A stretch of DNA of 9,855 nucleotides, from the NCBI GenBank assembly GCA_903854305.1, contig CAINWC010000160.1:1-9855 (forward strand), given 5' to 3'. The translations under genes were made by a program, and so were the position numbers. The notes beneath the pieces are model-generated. The model saw only the letters and a program-made list of their open reading frames with translations, searched no databases and was not told the origin of the DNA. Origin of the DNA: an uncultured Pseudomonadota bacterium (GTDB lineage: Bacteria; Pseudomonadota; Gammaproteobacteria; Burkholderiales; Methylophilaceae). Below, in pieces: positions 1 to 6,828 of the stretch (positions within the stretch are counted from its first letter, which is position 1; every line of letters begins with the position of its first letter).

Positions 1-36
1 GAAACTGAAGATTACATTACTGGCAAGTTTGGTTAA
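1..36 (+). CDS. pstB: 3' end of phosphate ABC transporter ATP-binding protein PstB (partial)
   Basis: Frame 1 reads ETEDYITGKFG and then TAA. This closely matches the C-terminus of PstB proteins (E. coli PstB ends TEDYITGRYG), and I know of no other common family with this ending. PstB is the cytoplasmic ATPase that powers high-affinity phosphate uptake through PstSCA. The 5' part lies outside the window, so domain content cannot be checked. In many genomes phoU follows pstB; here no phoU follows within the window and a strong terminator comes instead, so this is probably the end of the transcript. The identification rests on only 11 residues, but they are distinctive. Confidence 0.82.
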   Translation, partial: ETEDYITGKFG

Positions 37-76
37 GCTTAATTAAACATGTAGATTATTTATTTCTTCTGCAAGT

Positions 77-125
77 CTTCAGTCAATAAAAAAGCCAGCA
101 TTGCTGGCTTTTTTATTGACTGAAG
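77..125. terminator. bidirectional intrinsic terminator between pstB and the glycosyltransferase gene
   Basis: A perfect 24-bp inverted repeat (77-100 and 102-125) surrounds one central base. The practical hairpin has a GC-rich tip (AGCCAGC/GCTGGCT, 3-nt loop) flanked by A and T runs on both sides, so each strand yields a hairpin followed by a U tract. It lies 40 nt after the pstB stop and 6 nt after the glycosyltransferase stop on the other strand, as expected for a shared terminator of convergent genes. Confidence 0.92.
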
Positions 126-131
126 AATAGG

Positions 132-1409
132 TTACATACTCACTTGTTGACTAGACATTTGGCGTTGCACCTGCATCACTTGCTCAGCAGATGATTGTCT
201 ATACGTTAAAGCTGTATAGAAGCTAATCATACGTTCAGCTTGCAGTTTAGCTGTCCATTTTTCTAAGGCATAGGCTTTTGCACGACGACCCAATTCAAAC
301 CTTTGCTCAGGATAAATTAACAGCTGATGTACTCTTTCTGCAAACTCAAGCGTATTGTCATTGGCAATCAGCGCGCCTTTACCTTCAATTAAAATCGAGG
401 CTGTGCCTAATTCAGCAATGGCAACTACTGGCGTACCTTGCGCCATGGCTTCCAATAAAACCAAACCTTGCGTTTCACTTTTGGATGCAAATACAAAAAT
501 ATCAGCAGACTCATAACACGCGTTAAGCTCGGTACTGCGATCTAAGTAACCAATAAATTTTATGTTATTTTCAAGTCCTAGTGTTTTAGCGAGTTTATGC
601 AAGCTGACTTCTGCTGGACCTTCGCCAGTGACGACTAACAATACATCAGGCCGTTTTTCGATGAGAATTTTGGTCATTTCCAATAAAAAATGAATATTCT
701 TTTCAAATGCCACACGTCCCACATACAGCAACATAGGACGATCTAATGCAATACCATATTTCAATCTAAAGGCCTGCCCATCGGCTTCTTTAAAACTATG
801 CTCTTGTAAACCTGTAGGAATGACTTCTGCCGGGACTTTTACGCCGTAACCACGCAACACATCCAACATGGGTTGCGAAGGCGCTACAATGGCATTAACA
901 GCATTACACTGGCGCTTAGAGATCATTCTAGCCATGCAGCGTGCTAAGGATTTAGGCACCCAAGGCAAATAGTGATGCAAATAATCTTCAAAAAACGTAT
1001 GGTAGGTTTCTATGCATGGAATATTAAGTGCGGAGGCTAGTTTAAGCCCCAAATAATGGGCAACAAATGGCGTATGCACATGGATGATGTCGTACTTTTC
1101 TTTTTCCAACTCAGGTAATAACTTCATCGCCTCACCATACTTCATCAGCTTATCTTCCGGATCAAAATAAATGCTGCGCGCAGGGATGCGTCTTATCCAA
1201 TCGTTATTATTGTTGGCTTCACTATTTTTCGCTTCGTCAGCCGTTGCTATCTCATAATCAGGTGCAATTAAATGTACTTCATGACCTAAGCTTTGCATTT
1301 GCCTCACAAAAGTATTGATGGAGGTTGATACACCATTAATCCGCGGGAAATATACATCTGAAATAAATAGAATTTTTAATGGCTTTATGCTGCTAGATAT
1401 ATTTGTCAT
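132..1409 (-). CDS. GT4-family glycosyltransferase, probably a glycolipid (diacylglycerol) glycosyltransferase
   Basis: This 425-residue protein has the GT-B fold layout of family GT4. The N-terminal acceptor domain starts ILFISDVYFPRINGVSTSI (residues 13-31), the glycine-rich start seen in diacylglycerol glucosyltransferases and related mannosyltransferases, and is followed by HVHTPF (110-115) and ETYHTFFEDY (134-143). The C-terminal donor domain has GRVAFEKN (231-238) and the EX7E motif with Glu312 and Glu320 inside SETQGLVLLEA. There is no signal peptide; such enzymes bind the inner membrane from the cytoplasm and use nucleotide sugars. The last 20 residues are Gln/Ser/Met-rich and probably disordered. 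The ATG at 1409 lacks a good Shine-Dalgarno site, but no better start exists. The gene is divergent from a phospholipase C-like gene and next to pstB, which fits glycolipid synthesis under phosphate limitation. The exact acceptor and sugar cannot be read from sequence; exopolysaccharide synthesis is the main alternative. Confidence 0.88.
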   Translation of the reverse strand: MTNISSSIKPLKILFISDVYFPRINGVSTSINTFVRQMQSLGHEVHLIAPDYEIATADEAKNSEANNNNDWIRRIPARSIYFDPEDKLMKYGEAMKLLPELEKEKYDIIHVHTPFVAHYLGLKLASALNIPCIETYHTFFEDYLHHYLPWVPKSLARCMARMISKRQCNAVNAIVAPSQPMLDVLRGYGVKVPAEVIPTGLQEHSFKEADGQAFRLKYGIALDRPMLLYVGRVAFEKNIHFLLEMTKILIEKRPDVLLVVTGEGPAEVSLHKLAKTLGLENNIKFIGYLDRSTELNACYESADIFVFASKSETQGLVLLEAMAQGTPVVAIAELGTASILIEGKGALIANDNTLEFAERVHQLLIYPEQRFELGRRAKAYALEKWTAKLQAERMISFYTALTYRQSSAEQVMQVQRQMSSQQVSM

Positions 1410-1462
1410 TGATAATGATTGGCCTTATGTATTTAATTAAATCAAGGTGTTAGTTAAATTAA

Positions 1463-1496
1463 ACAATAACGAATTTATATGACGATTTGATGAAAA
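1463..1496 (-). promoter_or_regulatory. possible PhoB box and -10 element for the glycosyltransferase gene
   Basis: On the minus strand TTTTCAT-CAAA-TCGTCAT (1496 to 1479) resembles the PhoB box, two CTGTCAT halves with a 4-bp AT-rich spacer: 10 of 14 half-site bases match. Exactly 10 bp downstream is TATTGT (1468-1463), 4 of 6 to the -10 consensus, the spacing usual for PhoB-activated promoters. The match alone is weak in AT-rich DNA; the neighbouring boxes raise its credibility. Confidence 0.3.
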
Positions 1497-1531
1497 GTAT
1501 CCTAATAGGTTGTTACCGAATCTTCATGTGT

Positions 1532-1549
1532 CTGTCACATTGCATTCAT
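1532..1549 (+). promoter_or_regulatory. candidate PhoB box upstream of the phospholipase C-like gene
   Basis: CTGTCAC-ATTG-CATTCAT matches the PhoB box at 11 of 14 half-site positions with the correct 11-bp repeat period. It equals the box before the PAP2 gene (CTGTCAT-TTAT-CATTCAT) at 13 of 14 half-site positions. It lies 23 bp before the ATG at 1573, so any transcript driven from it would have almost no leader. No convincing -10 hexamer follows at 10-11 bp (CAAATT or AAATTA), which is the weak point. Confidence 0.42.
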
Positions 1550-1572
1550 ATCGACATGTCAAATTACGCTTC

Positions 1573-2430
1573 ATGCAGTTACCAACATTCCTTAAAAAAT
1601 ATTACTGGTGGCTTCCATTCTGCCTTTATTCTATCGATGCCAACGCATGGGGATTGATGACGCATCTGTATTTTGCTCAATCATTACTTTGGGCAATGCC
1701 CTTGCTAGACCCTCGTTTGCAAAGTGCCATTAAACGCTTCCCTGAATTAGTGATGGCTGGCGCTTGTTTACCAGACCTAGCGATTGTCAGTCATCGTTAT
1801 CGACACACGCATCTGTGGGAAAATGCGCATCAGCTGATGATGACTGCCAGAACCGATGAAGAAACGGCCATTGCCATTGGTTATCTTAGCCACCTGTATG
1901 TAGATGTGATTGCTCACAATCATTTTGTGCCAGCCCACGAAGCCTTATGGCATAAGAACCAAATGTTTACACATATAGCCTCTGAGTGGGCGATGGATGG
2001 GCACTTGGCACCGCTAATGAAGAATACTACTCCACGGTATCTACTCAATAAACACCAAATAATCATTTCAAAATTCATTTCAATTCAGTTTAGATGCTCT
2101 GAACAAGTCACTAATCTTGCGTTGCAACGCTTGGCATTTTGGGATGGTGTTTTGCGCTTTGTGAAATTACCAACAGTGATCTATGGTTTAGTGCAGTTAG
2201 TAGATAAGCGCGTTTTCAAGCACTTTGTGTATTACGTGGCCAAAACCCAAGTGGCGGTAGCTGAGATAGGTACTGTGTTAAATGGCAATAAGCCAGTGGT
2301 GGAGCCTGAGTTAAAAAACCTGAGTGTGGAGCAGCTTGATATTTGGCGGGAGCAATGTTTAATGCACTTGCATCTACTACATCCGATGCCTGTTCAGTAC
2401 TTTACTACCAGTTTGACCGAGCAATGTTAA
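1573..2430 (+). CDS. exported zinc-dependent phospholipase C-family protein
   Basis: From ATG 1573 the product has 285 residues. The N-terminus is a signal peptide: Lys8-Lys9, a hydrophobic stretch (10-21), and the signal peptidase I site Ala-Asn-Ala at 23-25. Cleavage would make Trp26 the mature N-terminus. In Bacillus cereus phospholipase C and clostridial alpha-toxin the mature N-terminal Trp is itself a zinc ligand. The other ligands also appear in family order: His31, Asp68 (in LPDLA), His80 or His78, His107-x3-Asp111, His117 (six after Asp111, as in B. cereus), and His134-x3-Glu138. It should therefore hydrolyse phospholipids outside the cytoplasm, giving diacylglycerol and a phosphorylated headgroup; substrate is inferred. 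An in-frame TTG at 1510 would add 21 residues before the signal peptide and overlap the candidate Pho box, so I prefer 1573 although neither start has a clear ribosome site. The stop is 9 bp from the convergent PAP2 stop. Confidence 0.82.
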   Translation: MQLPTFLKKYYWWLPFCLYSIDANAWGLMTHLYFAQSLLWAMPLLDPRLQSAIKRFPELVMAGACLPDLAIVSHRYRHTHLWENAHQLMMTARTDEETAIAIGYLSHLYVDVIAHNHFVPAHEALWHKNQMFTHIASEWAMDGHLAPLMKNTTPRYLLNKHQIIISKFISIQFRCSEQVTNLALQRLAFWDGVLRFVKLPTVIYGLVQLVDKRVFKHFVYYVAKTQVAVAEIGTVLNGNKPVVEPELKNLSVEQLDIWREQCLMHLHLLHPMPVQYFTTSLTEQC

Positions 2431-2439
2431 ATGACCCAG

Positions 2440-2979
2440 TTACTGAATAATTTGAAAAGATAGCCCTGCAATCAGCCCACCGAGCAAAGCGCCAGCGAGT
2501 ACATCACTAGGGTAATGCAGCCCTAACACTACTCGTGACAAACCTACCAGAGCGGTAAACGGCACCACAACTATCGTAAGCTGCGGGTAATAACTAATCA
2601 CCACCACGCAAAACAGTACCGCATGTAAAGTATGGCCAGATGGAAAACTGAATTTATCCAGCGGCGTACCTGTCAGCCAGATATCTTGATGCACCTCGTA
2701 CGGACGTGGCCGCAAGGTTTTTCCTTTCAACCATTTATAAAGAGTCGTACCAACCAAGCCAGCCATTACCATGTGTAGCACTGGAGCAAACCCTTCAGCA
2801 CCTTTAACGATCAATATACCTATCATCAAGGCATACCAAAACAGCCCATCGCCGAGCCGGCTCACCACCCTAAAAAAATCGCGAATAACTCTATACTGGC
2901 TAGTATGGTTTACCGCAACACAAACATTACTATCTAATCGATGCATGCGATTTAAATATAAACGCATTCTCAATGACAT
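2440..2979 (-). CDS. PAP2-family membrane phosphatase (lipid phosphate phosphatase)
   Basis: This 179-residue integral membrane protein carries all three PAP2 signatures: K-x6-RP in KGKTLRPRP (about 85-93), PSGH in FSFPSGHTLHA (about 111-121), and SR-x5-H-x3-D in SRVVLGLHYPSD (about 148-159). The His of PSGH and the His of the third motif are the catalytic pair. Hydrophobic segments around 44-60, 65-80, 118-135, 136-150 and 160-177 fit a compact multi-pass fold whose active site faces the periplasm. Family members dephosphorylate phosphatidate, prenyl diphosphates or lipid A; sequence does not decide among them. The start has a good ribosome site (GAGGTG, 2989-2984, 4 nt before ATG). Its neighbours, a phospholipase C-like protein and a GT4 enzyme, together with an upstream Pho-box array, favour phosphatidate phosphatase activity supplying diacylglycerol; this is inference. 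Confidence 0.9.
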   Translation of the reverse strand: MSLRMRLYLNRMHRLDSNVCVAVNHTSQYRVIRDFFRVVSRLGDGLFWYALMIGILIVKGAEGFAPVLHMVMAGLVGTTLYKWLKGKTLRPRPYEVHQDIWLTGTPLDKFSFPSGHTLHAVLFCVVVISYYPQLTIVVVPFTALVGLSRVVLGLHYPSDVLAGALLGGLIAGLSFQIIQ

Positions 2980-2983
2980 TACT

Positions 2984-3008
2984 CACCTCAATCTATTTTT
3001 AGTTGAGG
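2984..3008 (-). promoter_or_regulatory. Shine-Dalgarno site of the PAP2 gene inside a possible hairpin
   Basis: On the minus strand CCTCAA (3008-3003) is the exact complement of TTGAGG (2991-2986), 11 nt apart, and TTGAGG overlaps the ribosome site GAGGTG. The leader could fold so that the ribosome site is partly hidden. A 6-bp stem is short and could be chance. Confidence 0.3.
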
Positions 3009-3026
3009 CTAGCTTGTCATTGCAAT

Positions 3027-3055
3027 ATGAATCATTGATGAATGATAAATGACAG
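3027..3055 (-). promoter_or_regulatory. PhoB-box array upstream of the PAP2 gene
   Basis: Read on the minus strand from 3055, three 7-bp units follow at an exact 11-bp period: CTGTCAT (7/7 to the PhoB half-site), CATTCAT (5/7) and GATTCAT (4/7), separated by TTAT and CAAT. The first two form a full 18-bp Pho box with 12 of 14 half-site bases matching. Ten bp after the second unit is TATTGC, a weak -10 that begins like the TATTGT before the glycosyltransferase. The orientation points to the PAP2 gene, whose start is 48 bp away. The array is also only 16 bp from the start of the divergent unknown gene at 3071, so control of both is possible. Confidence 0.52.
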
Positions 3056-3070
3056 TTTATTGAATTTGGA

Positions 3071-4567
3071 ATGACTCATCTCCACACCAATTTAAACTTA
3101 TCAATCAAAACATCAAGTTTTCATAATATTGCAATATTCAATATGGATAATGTCCTACCATTACCGACTAACGTAAAATCTATGAACAATGAGTTCGTGA
3201 GCAATAGTAGTAACGAATACGACCCTGTCGAACAGCGTTACAACCTTATTCACGGTGCCTTGTCTGCCAAACCGCACCTTCTCCAAACGATACTTCAATC
3301 ATCCAAATTACAGGCGCATGAGGATGCGGTTACTGCATTAAAAAAAGAAACAGTTGTTAAGCAGGATATTCCTGAGCGTTTAAATCATGCAGAAAAAATC
3401 TATCAAAAATCATTAAATCTGCAAGCCGAACAACTTGTTAGCTTATATAAGAACCTACCCATAGACCGCAAAATAGATTTGCTTATCTATGCTGAAGAAG
3501 TCGGTGAAATAAACGAGAAAGCTCGCAAACTTGCCAGTCAACAAATGCAGGCAGATCGCGCTAAAGTATTTGCTGATCACCACGCCGTTTTAGGTTCGCT
3601 ACATACGTTAACTAACGAAAGTATCCGGCCTCCAACTAATATACAGATTATTGCTAAACCTCAGCCAGCCACATCATCTAAAGAAGCTACTCCAGAACAG
3701 CCTCAAGAGAAAGGGCTAATCAATCAAGTAGGCCTCGGAAATCCAGCAGCAGTGACTATAAACCTTCCTTTCACGGCTATCCCAGGCTTACCGGCATTAA
3801 GCAAAATTCTAGAAAAAATTGATAAAACCACCCATTTTGACTTAGGCTTTACCTTTAAAGGGGTCGCGGATCAAGTGCCAAATCCCAACGGCGGACACGA
3901 TCTTCTCTATCGATTAAGCTATGCTGGTACTGGCATCATGAGCAGTAAAGTTAACGTACAAGTCGCCCCGATTGCGCTTAAACTCCAAGAGTCAGTCGAT
4001 CAGGATAAGTGGGGCGGCAACTCATCCATTTTCACTAGGCATAAAGCAGATAATTCGGGCACTAAATATTCTGTTAACTTTAATGATAGCGATGGCAGCG
4101 TTAGCTTTGCGCATGAATACAGCTACCAAAAACCTAGCAATAAAATCATTTCAACGTTAACCGGCGGCCATCACTTTAGCCGAGAGAATGGCCCAGCCTT
4201 ACGAATTCCCGCCGAGCTTGTACCTACCTTAGACAGAATCGTAAAAGCACTTCCTAATGAAGAAGAAGCGAATGTGATTTTTGATCGAATTGACAAAGTC
4301 ATCCCCATCAATCAAGCCATCAAAGTGGCATCTTCCATTATTGATAGCGTTGATAAAAACATCGTCAGCGAACAGCCATTTCTAACGGCATCCATGTATG
4401 TACTGAAACAAAAAATAGCCGAATCAGGCCTATCGGCCAAAGCGCAGGAGGAAGTTTTAGCTAGAGCATGTGAAAATTGCGATAAAAATGCAACGCAAGG
4501 TAGCTTACCTGCCATAGCTATCAAAGAAAAGACTCCTACAGCACCAGCTATTAGCCTTGACCAATAG
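3071..4567 (+). CDS. protein of unknown function, 498 residues, helical-strand-helical layout
   Basis: I recognise no family. Residues 1-50 are Asn/Ser-rich and look disordered; 50-180 are strongly helical and charged; 184-215 form a Pro/Gln/Glu linker; 225-370 are rich in alternating polar/hydrophobic strands (HFDLGFTFKG at 255-264, LLYRLSYAGTG at 278-288, KVNVQVAPIALKL at 293-305, KYSVNF and SVSFAHEYSY at 332-352); 375-465 are helical. The only cysteines are a CxxC pair (467 and 470) near the C-terminus. No signal peptide, membrane helix or catalytic motif is visible, so it is probably cytoplasmic or exported by a non-Sec route. The ATG at 3071 has only a poor GGA before it; ATGs at 3143 and 3182 are alternative starts that would drop the disordered head. 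It faces glmM with 14 bp between stops and diverges from PAP2. A real gene is likely from its length and clean frame. Confidence 0.75.
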   Translation: MTHLHTNLNLSIKTSSFHNIAIFNMDNVLPLPTNVKSMNNEFVSNSSNEYDPVEQRYNLIHGALSAKPHLLQTILQSSKLQAHEDAVTALKKETVVKQDIPERLNHAEKIYQKSLNLQAEQLVSLYKNLPIDRKIDLLIYAEEVGEINEKARKLASQQMQADRAKVFADHHAVLGSLHTLTNESIRPPTNIQIIAKPQPATSSKEATPEQPQEKGLINQVGLGNPAAVTINLPFTAIPGLPALSKILEKIDKTTHFDLGFTFKGVADQVPNPNGGHDLLYRLSYAGTGIMSSKVNVQVAPIALKLQESVDQDKWGGNSSIFTRHKADNSGTKYSVNFNDSDGSVSFAHEYSYQKPSNKIISTLTGGHHFSRENGPALRIPAELVPTLDRIVKALPNEEEANVIFDRIDKVIPINQAIKVASSIIDSVDKNIVSEQPFLTASMYVLKQKIAESGLSAKAQEEVLARACENCDKNATQGSLPAIAIKEKTPTAPAISLDQ

Positions 4568-4581
4568 CAGCGCTACGGTAG

Positions 4582-5940
4582 TTATTGCGTAACTTTTGTA
4601 ACGACTGCTGCAATTCTTTCCGCAAGCATTTGCACTTGGTCTTCATTTTCACCTTCAACCATGACTCGAATCTTAGGTTCAGTACCAGAGGCCCTTAAGA
4701 GCACTCGCCCACGATTAGCAAGCTCTGTTTCAGCAACTTGCACCGAAGTTTGAATTTCTACATGATTGGCTAAATCAATTTTTTTCGCCGTTTTTACATT
4801 AATAAGCACTTGTGGATAGAGCGTTAAACCAGCAGCCAATTGCGCTAAGGTCTTTTTGCTTTCAATCACTGCTTGCAACACTTGTAAGGCAGCAATAATG
4901 CCATCACCACTACTGTGTTTATCCAGCGTAAGGATATGCCCAGAGTTCTCACCACCCAATTGCCAACCATGCCGATTCAGTTGTTCAAGCACGTATCTAT
5001 CGCCCACTTTGGCACGAACAAAGGGAATATTCAATGCAGTGAATTCATGTTCTAACGCAAGGTTAGTCATTAATGTACCTACAACGCCGCCTTGCAAGGC
5101 ACCATTTTGATGGCGTGCTGCTGTAATAATATAAAGCAGCTGATCGCCGTCTAGCAATTGGCCATTACTATCAACCATCATCACACGATCACCATCGCCA
5201 TCGAATGCAATACCTAAATCAGCCTGATGCTCGAGTACCGCTTTCCGCAAAGCCTGTGGATGCGTAGAACCTACCTGCTCGTTAATGTTCAAGCCATCAG
5301 GTTTATTACCAATCGCAATCACCTCTGCGCCTAGTTCATGAAAAACTGGTGGCGCTACATGGTAAGTTGCGCCATGCGCGCAATCTAAAACAATTTTCAA
5401 ACCGCGTAGATCGAGATGATTAGGAAAAGTACTTTTACAAAACTCAATATAACGCCCAGCAGCATCGTCAATACGGCGCGCTTTACCTAGCTTGGCAGAT
5501 TCCATCACTTGCATCGGTTTATCAAGTTCCGCTTCTATGGCATGCTCAATATCGTCAGGTAGCTTTGTACCTAGGCTAGAAAAAAACTTAATGCCGTTAT
5601 CGTAAAAAGGATTATGTGAGGCCGATATGACTATGCCTGCCTGAGCACGTAGTGCGCGAGTGAGGTAGGCCACCGCTGGCGTTGGCATTGGGCCTGTGAG
5701 CAAGATATCGACACCTGCGGCAGACAACCCAGCCTCTAAAGCGGCTTCCAACATATAACCTGAAATACGCGTATCTTTACCAATTAACACCGCAGGATGC
5801 GCACCTTTGGCTAAATTACTTTCAATGCTAGTCAGTACACGTCCAGCGGCATAGCCTAAACGCATCATAAAGTCAGGCGTAATCGGTGCACTTCCAACGC
5901 GGCCGCGAATACCATCTGTGCCGAAGTACTTTTTAGTCAT
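4582..5940 (-). CDS. glmM: phosphoglucosamine mutase
   Basis: GlmM interconverts glucosamine-6-phosphate and glucosamine-1-phosphate, the second step toward UDP-N-acetylglucosamine for peptidoglycan and lipopolysaccharide. The 452 residues are the usual family length. Motifs in order: [13 protein letters not shown] at the N-terminus (4-16), the active-site loop SASHNP with phosphorylated Ser108, the metal loop DGDGDR (247-252), the sugar-binding GGENSGH (329-335) and the phosphate-binding [15 protein letters not shown] (416-430). The GlmM rather than phosphomannomutase call is supported by the FGTDGIRG start and by the folP neighbour. The start has a good site (AGGA about 10 nt before ATG). 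It lies 60 bp after folP, the standard order. Confidence 0.97.
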   Translation of the reverse strand: MTKKYFGTDGIRGRVGSAPITPDFMMRLGYAAGRVLTSIESNLAKGAHPAVLIGKDTRISGYMLEAALEAGLSAAGVDILLTGPMPTPAVAYLTRALRAQAGIVISASHNPFYDNGIKFFSSLGTKLPDDIEHAIEAELDKPMQVMESAKLGKARRIDDAAGRYIEFCKSTFPNHLDLRGLKIVLDCAHGATYHVAPPVFHELGAEVIAIGNKPDGLNINEQVGSTHPQALRKAVLEHQADLGIAFDGDGDRVMMVDSNGQLLDGDQLLYIITAARHQNGALQGGVVGTLMTNLALEHEFTALNIPFVRAKVGDRYVLEQLNRHGWQLGGENSGHILTLDKHSSGDGIIAALQVLQAVIESKKTLAQLAAGLTLYPQVLINVKTAKKIDLANHVEIQTSVQVAETELANRGRVLLRASGTEPKIRVMVEGENEDQVQMLAERIAAVVTKVTQ

Positions 5941-5958
5941 GCTTAAATTCCTAGTTTC

Positions 5959-5964
5959 ATTATA
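5959..5964 (-). promoter_or_regulatory. possible -10 element of an internal glmM promoter
   Basis: The 60-bp folP-glmM gap is very AT-rich and contains a perfect TATAAT on the minus strand, ending 18 bp before the glmM ATG. The best upstream -35 (ACTACA, 18-bp spacer) is poor. In such AT-rich DNA the hexamer may be chance; glmM could simply be read through from folP. Confidence 0.25.
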
Positions 5965-6000
5965 TTTTTTATACTGAATATTTGTAGTTTTTGTGATTTA

Positions 6001-6822
6001 CTATAAGACCGCGGCAACCACTTTAAGTGCATCTACCGTCGCCTGAACATCATGTACACGTACTATTTTAGCGCCTTTCATTGTAGAGATGACCGAGGCC
6101 GCGAGACCTGCATGCAAACGCTGCTGTTCGTCACCACCGGCGATAGAGCCCAATATAGCTTTCCGAGATAAACCAACCAACAATGGCTGTCCAATATCGG
6201 CCAGCTGACTCAAGTGTTGAATGAGCATAATGTTATGTGCGCGCGTCTTACCAAAACCAAAGCCAGGGTCCAGTAAAATACGGCTTTTATCAATCCCGCA
6301 TGACAAAACTGCATTGAGCCTATCGATTAAAAACTGCTTCACTTCGACAACAACATCCGTATAGTTAGGGTCTAGTTGCATCGTTTGCGGCGTACCTTGC
6401 ATGTGCATTAGGCATATGCCTACGTTGCTATTGGCCACGACATCTAAAGCACCAGCTTCTTGTAAAGCGCGAATATCGTTCACAATATCAGCCCCCGCAG
6501 CGATTGCCTCACGCATGACTTCAGGTTTATAGGTATCGATTGAGATTGGTACTGTTGATAATTTACTCAAAGCTTGAATCACTGGAATGACGCGGCTTAG
6601 CTCTTCATCCAAGCTAACAGGTGTAGCTCCTGGACGGGTAGACTCACCGCCAATGTCTAGTATATCCGCACCTTCTGCGATTAACTGAAGCGCGTGCTCA
6701 ACAGCTAAATTAGTCGCGTTAAATTCTCCACCATCAGAAAAAGAATCTGGCGTGACATTAACGATGCCCATCACATGCGGACGATTTAGTTCGAGTTGGT
6801 ATTGGCCACATTTAAATATCAT
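6001..6822 (-). CDS. folP: dihydropteroate synthase
   Basis: FolP joins p-aminobenzoate to 7,8-dihydropterin pyrophosphate in folate synthesis and is the sulfonamide target. Numbered from ATG 6822 (273 residues, normal length), motifs are NVTPDSFSDGG (22-32), GGESTRPGA (58-66), SIDT (94-97), DPGFGFGKT (185-193), GLSRK (217-221) and RVHDV (255-259), giving the complete TIM-barrel pterin and phosphate sites. An in-frame GTG two codons upstream (6828) is the alternative start. I chose the ATG because neither has a ribosome site, and the -10 hexamer immediately upstream would place transcription start at about 6822. The gene sits between ftsH and glmM, as in E. coli, but is separated from ftsH by a terminator. 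No resistance-type insertion in the pterin or sulfonamide loops is obvious by eye. Confidence 0.95.
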   Translation of the reverse strand: MIFKCGQYQLELNRPHVMGIVNVTPDSFSDGGEFNATNLAVEHALQLIAEGADILDIGGESTRPGATPVSLDEELSRVIPVIQALSKLSTVPISIDTYKPEVMREAIAAGADIVNDIRALQEAGALDVVANSNVGICLMHMQGTPQTMQLDPNYTDVVVEVKQFLIDRLNAVLSCGIDKSRILLDPGFGFGKTRAHNIMLIQHLSQLADIGQPLLVGLSRKAILGSIAGGDEQQRLHAGLAASVISTMKGAKIVRVHDVQATVDALKVVAAVL

Positions 6823-6828
6823 GGGCAC

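Noticed and set aside
1411..1429. Fur-box-like sequence GATAATGATTGGCCTTATG just before the glycosyltransferase start
   Set aside because: About 14 of 19 positions match the classical iron box, but only the first hexamer is good, the DNA is AT-rich and nothing nearby concerns iron.
1510..1572. TTG-initiated N-terminal extension of the phospholipase gene
   Set aside because: It would put 21 mostly polar residues before a clear signal peptide and overlap the candidate Pho box; ATG 1573 explains the protein better.
2350..2433. Repeated GAGCAATGTT near the 3' end of the phospholipase gene (2350 and 2419)
   Set aside because: Both encode Glu-Gln-Cys in the same frame, only two short copies; probably coincidence.
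2771..3052. Open frame on the plus strand opposite the PAP2 start
   Set aside because: It lies antisense to conserved PAP2 coding sequence and the promoter region and has no recognisable protein character.
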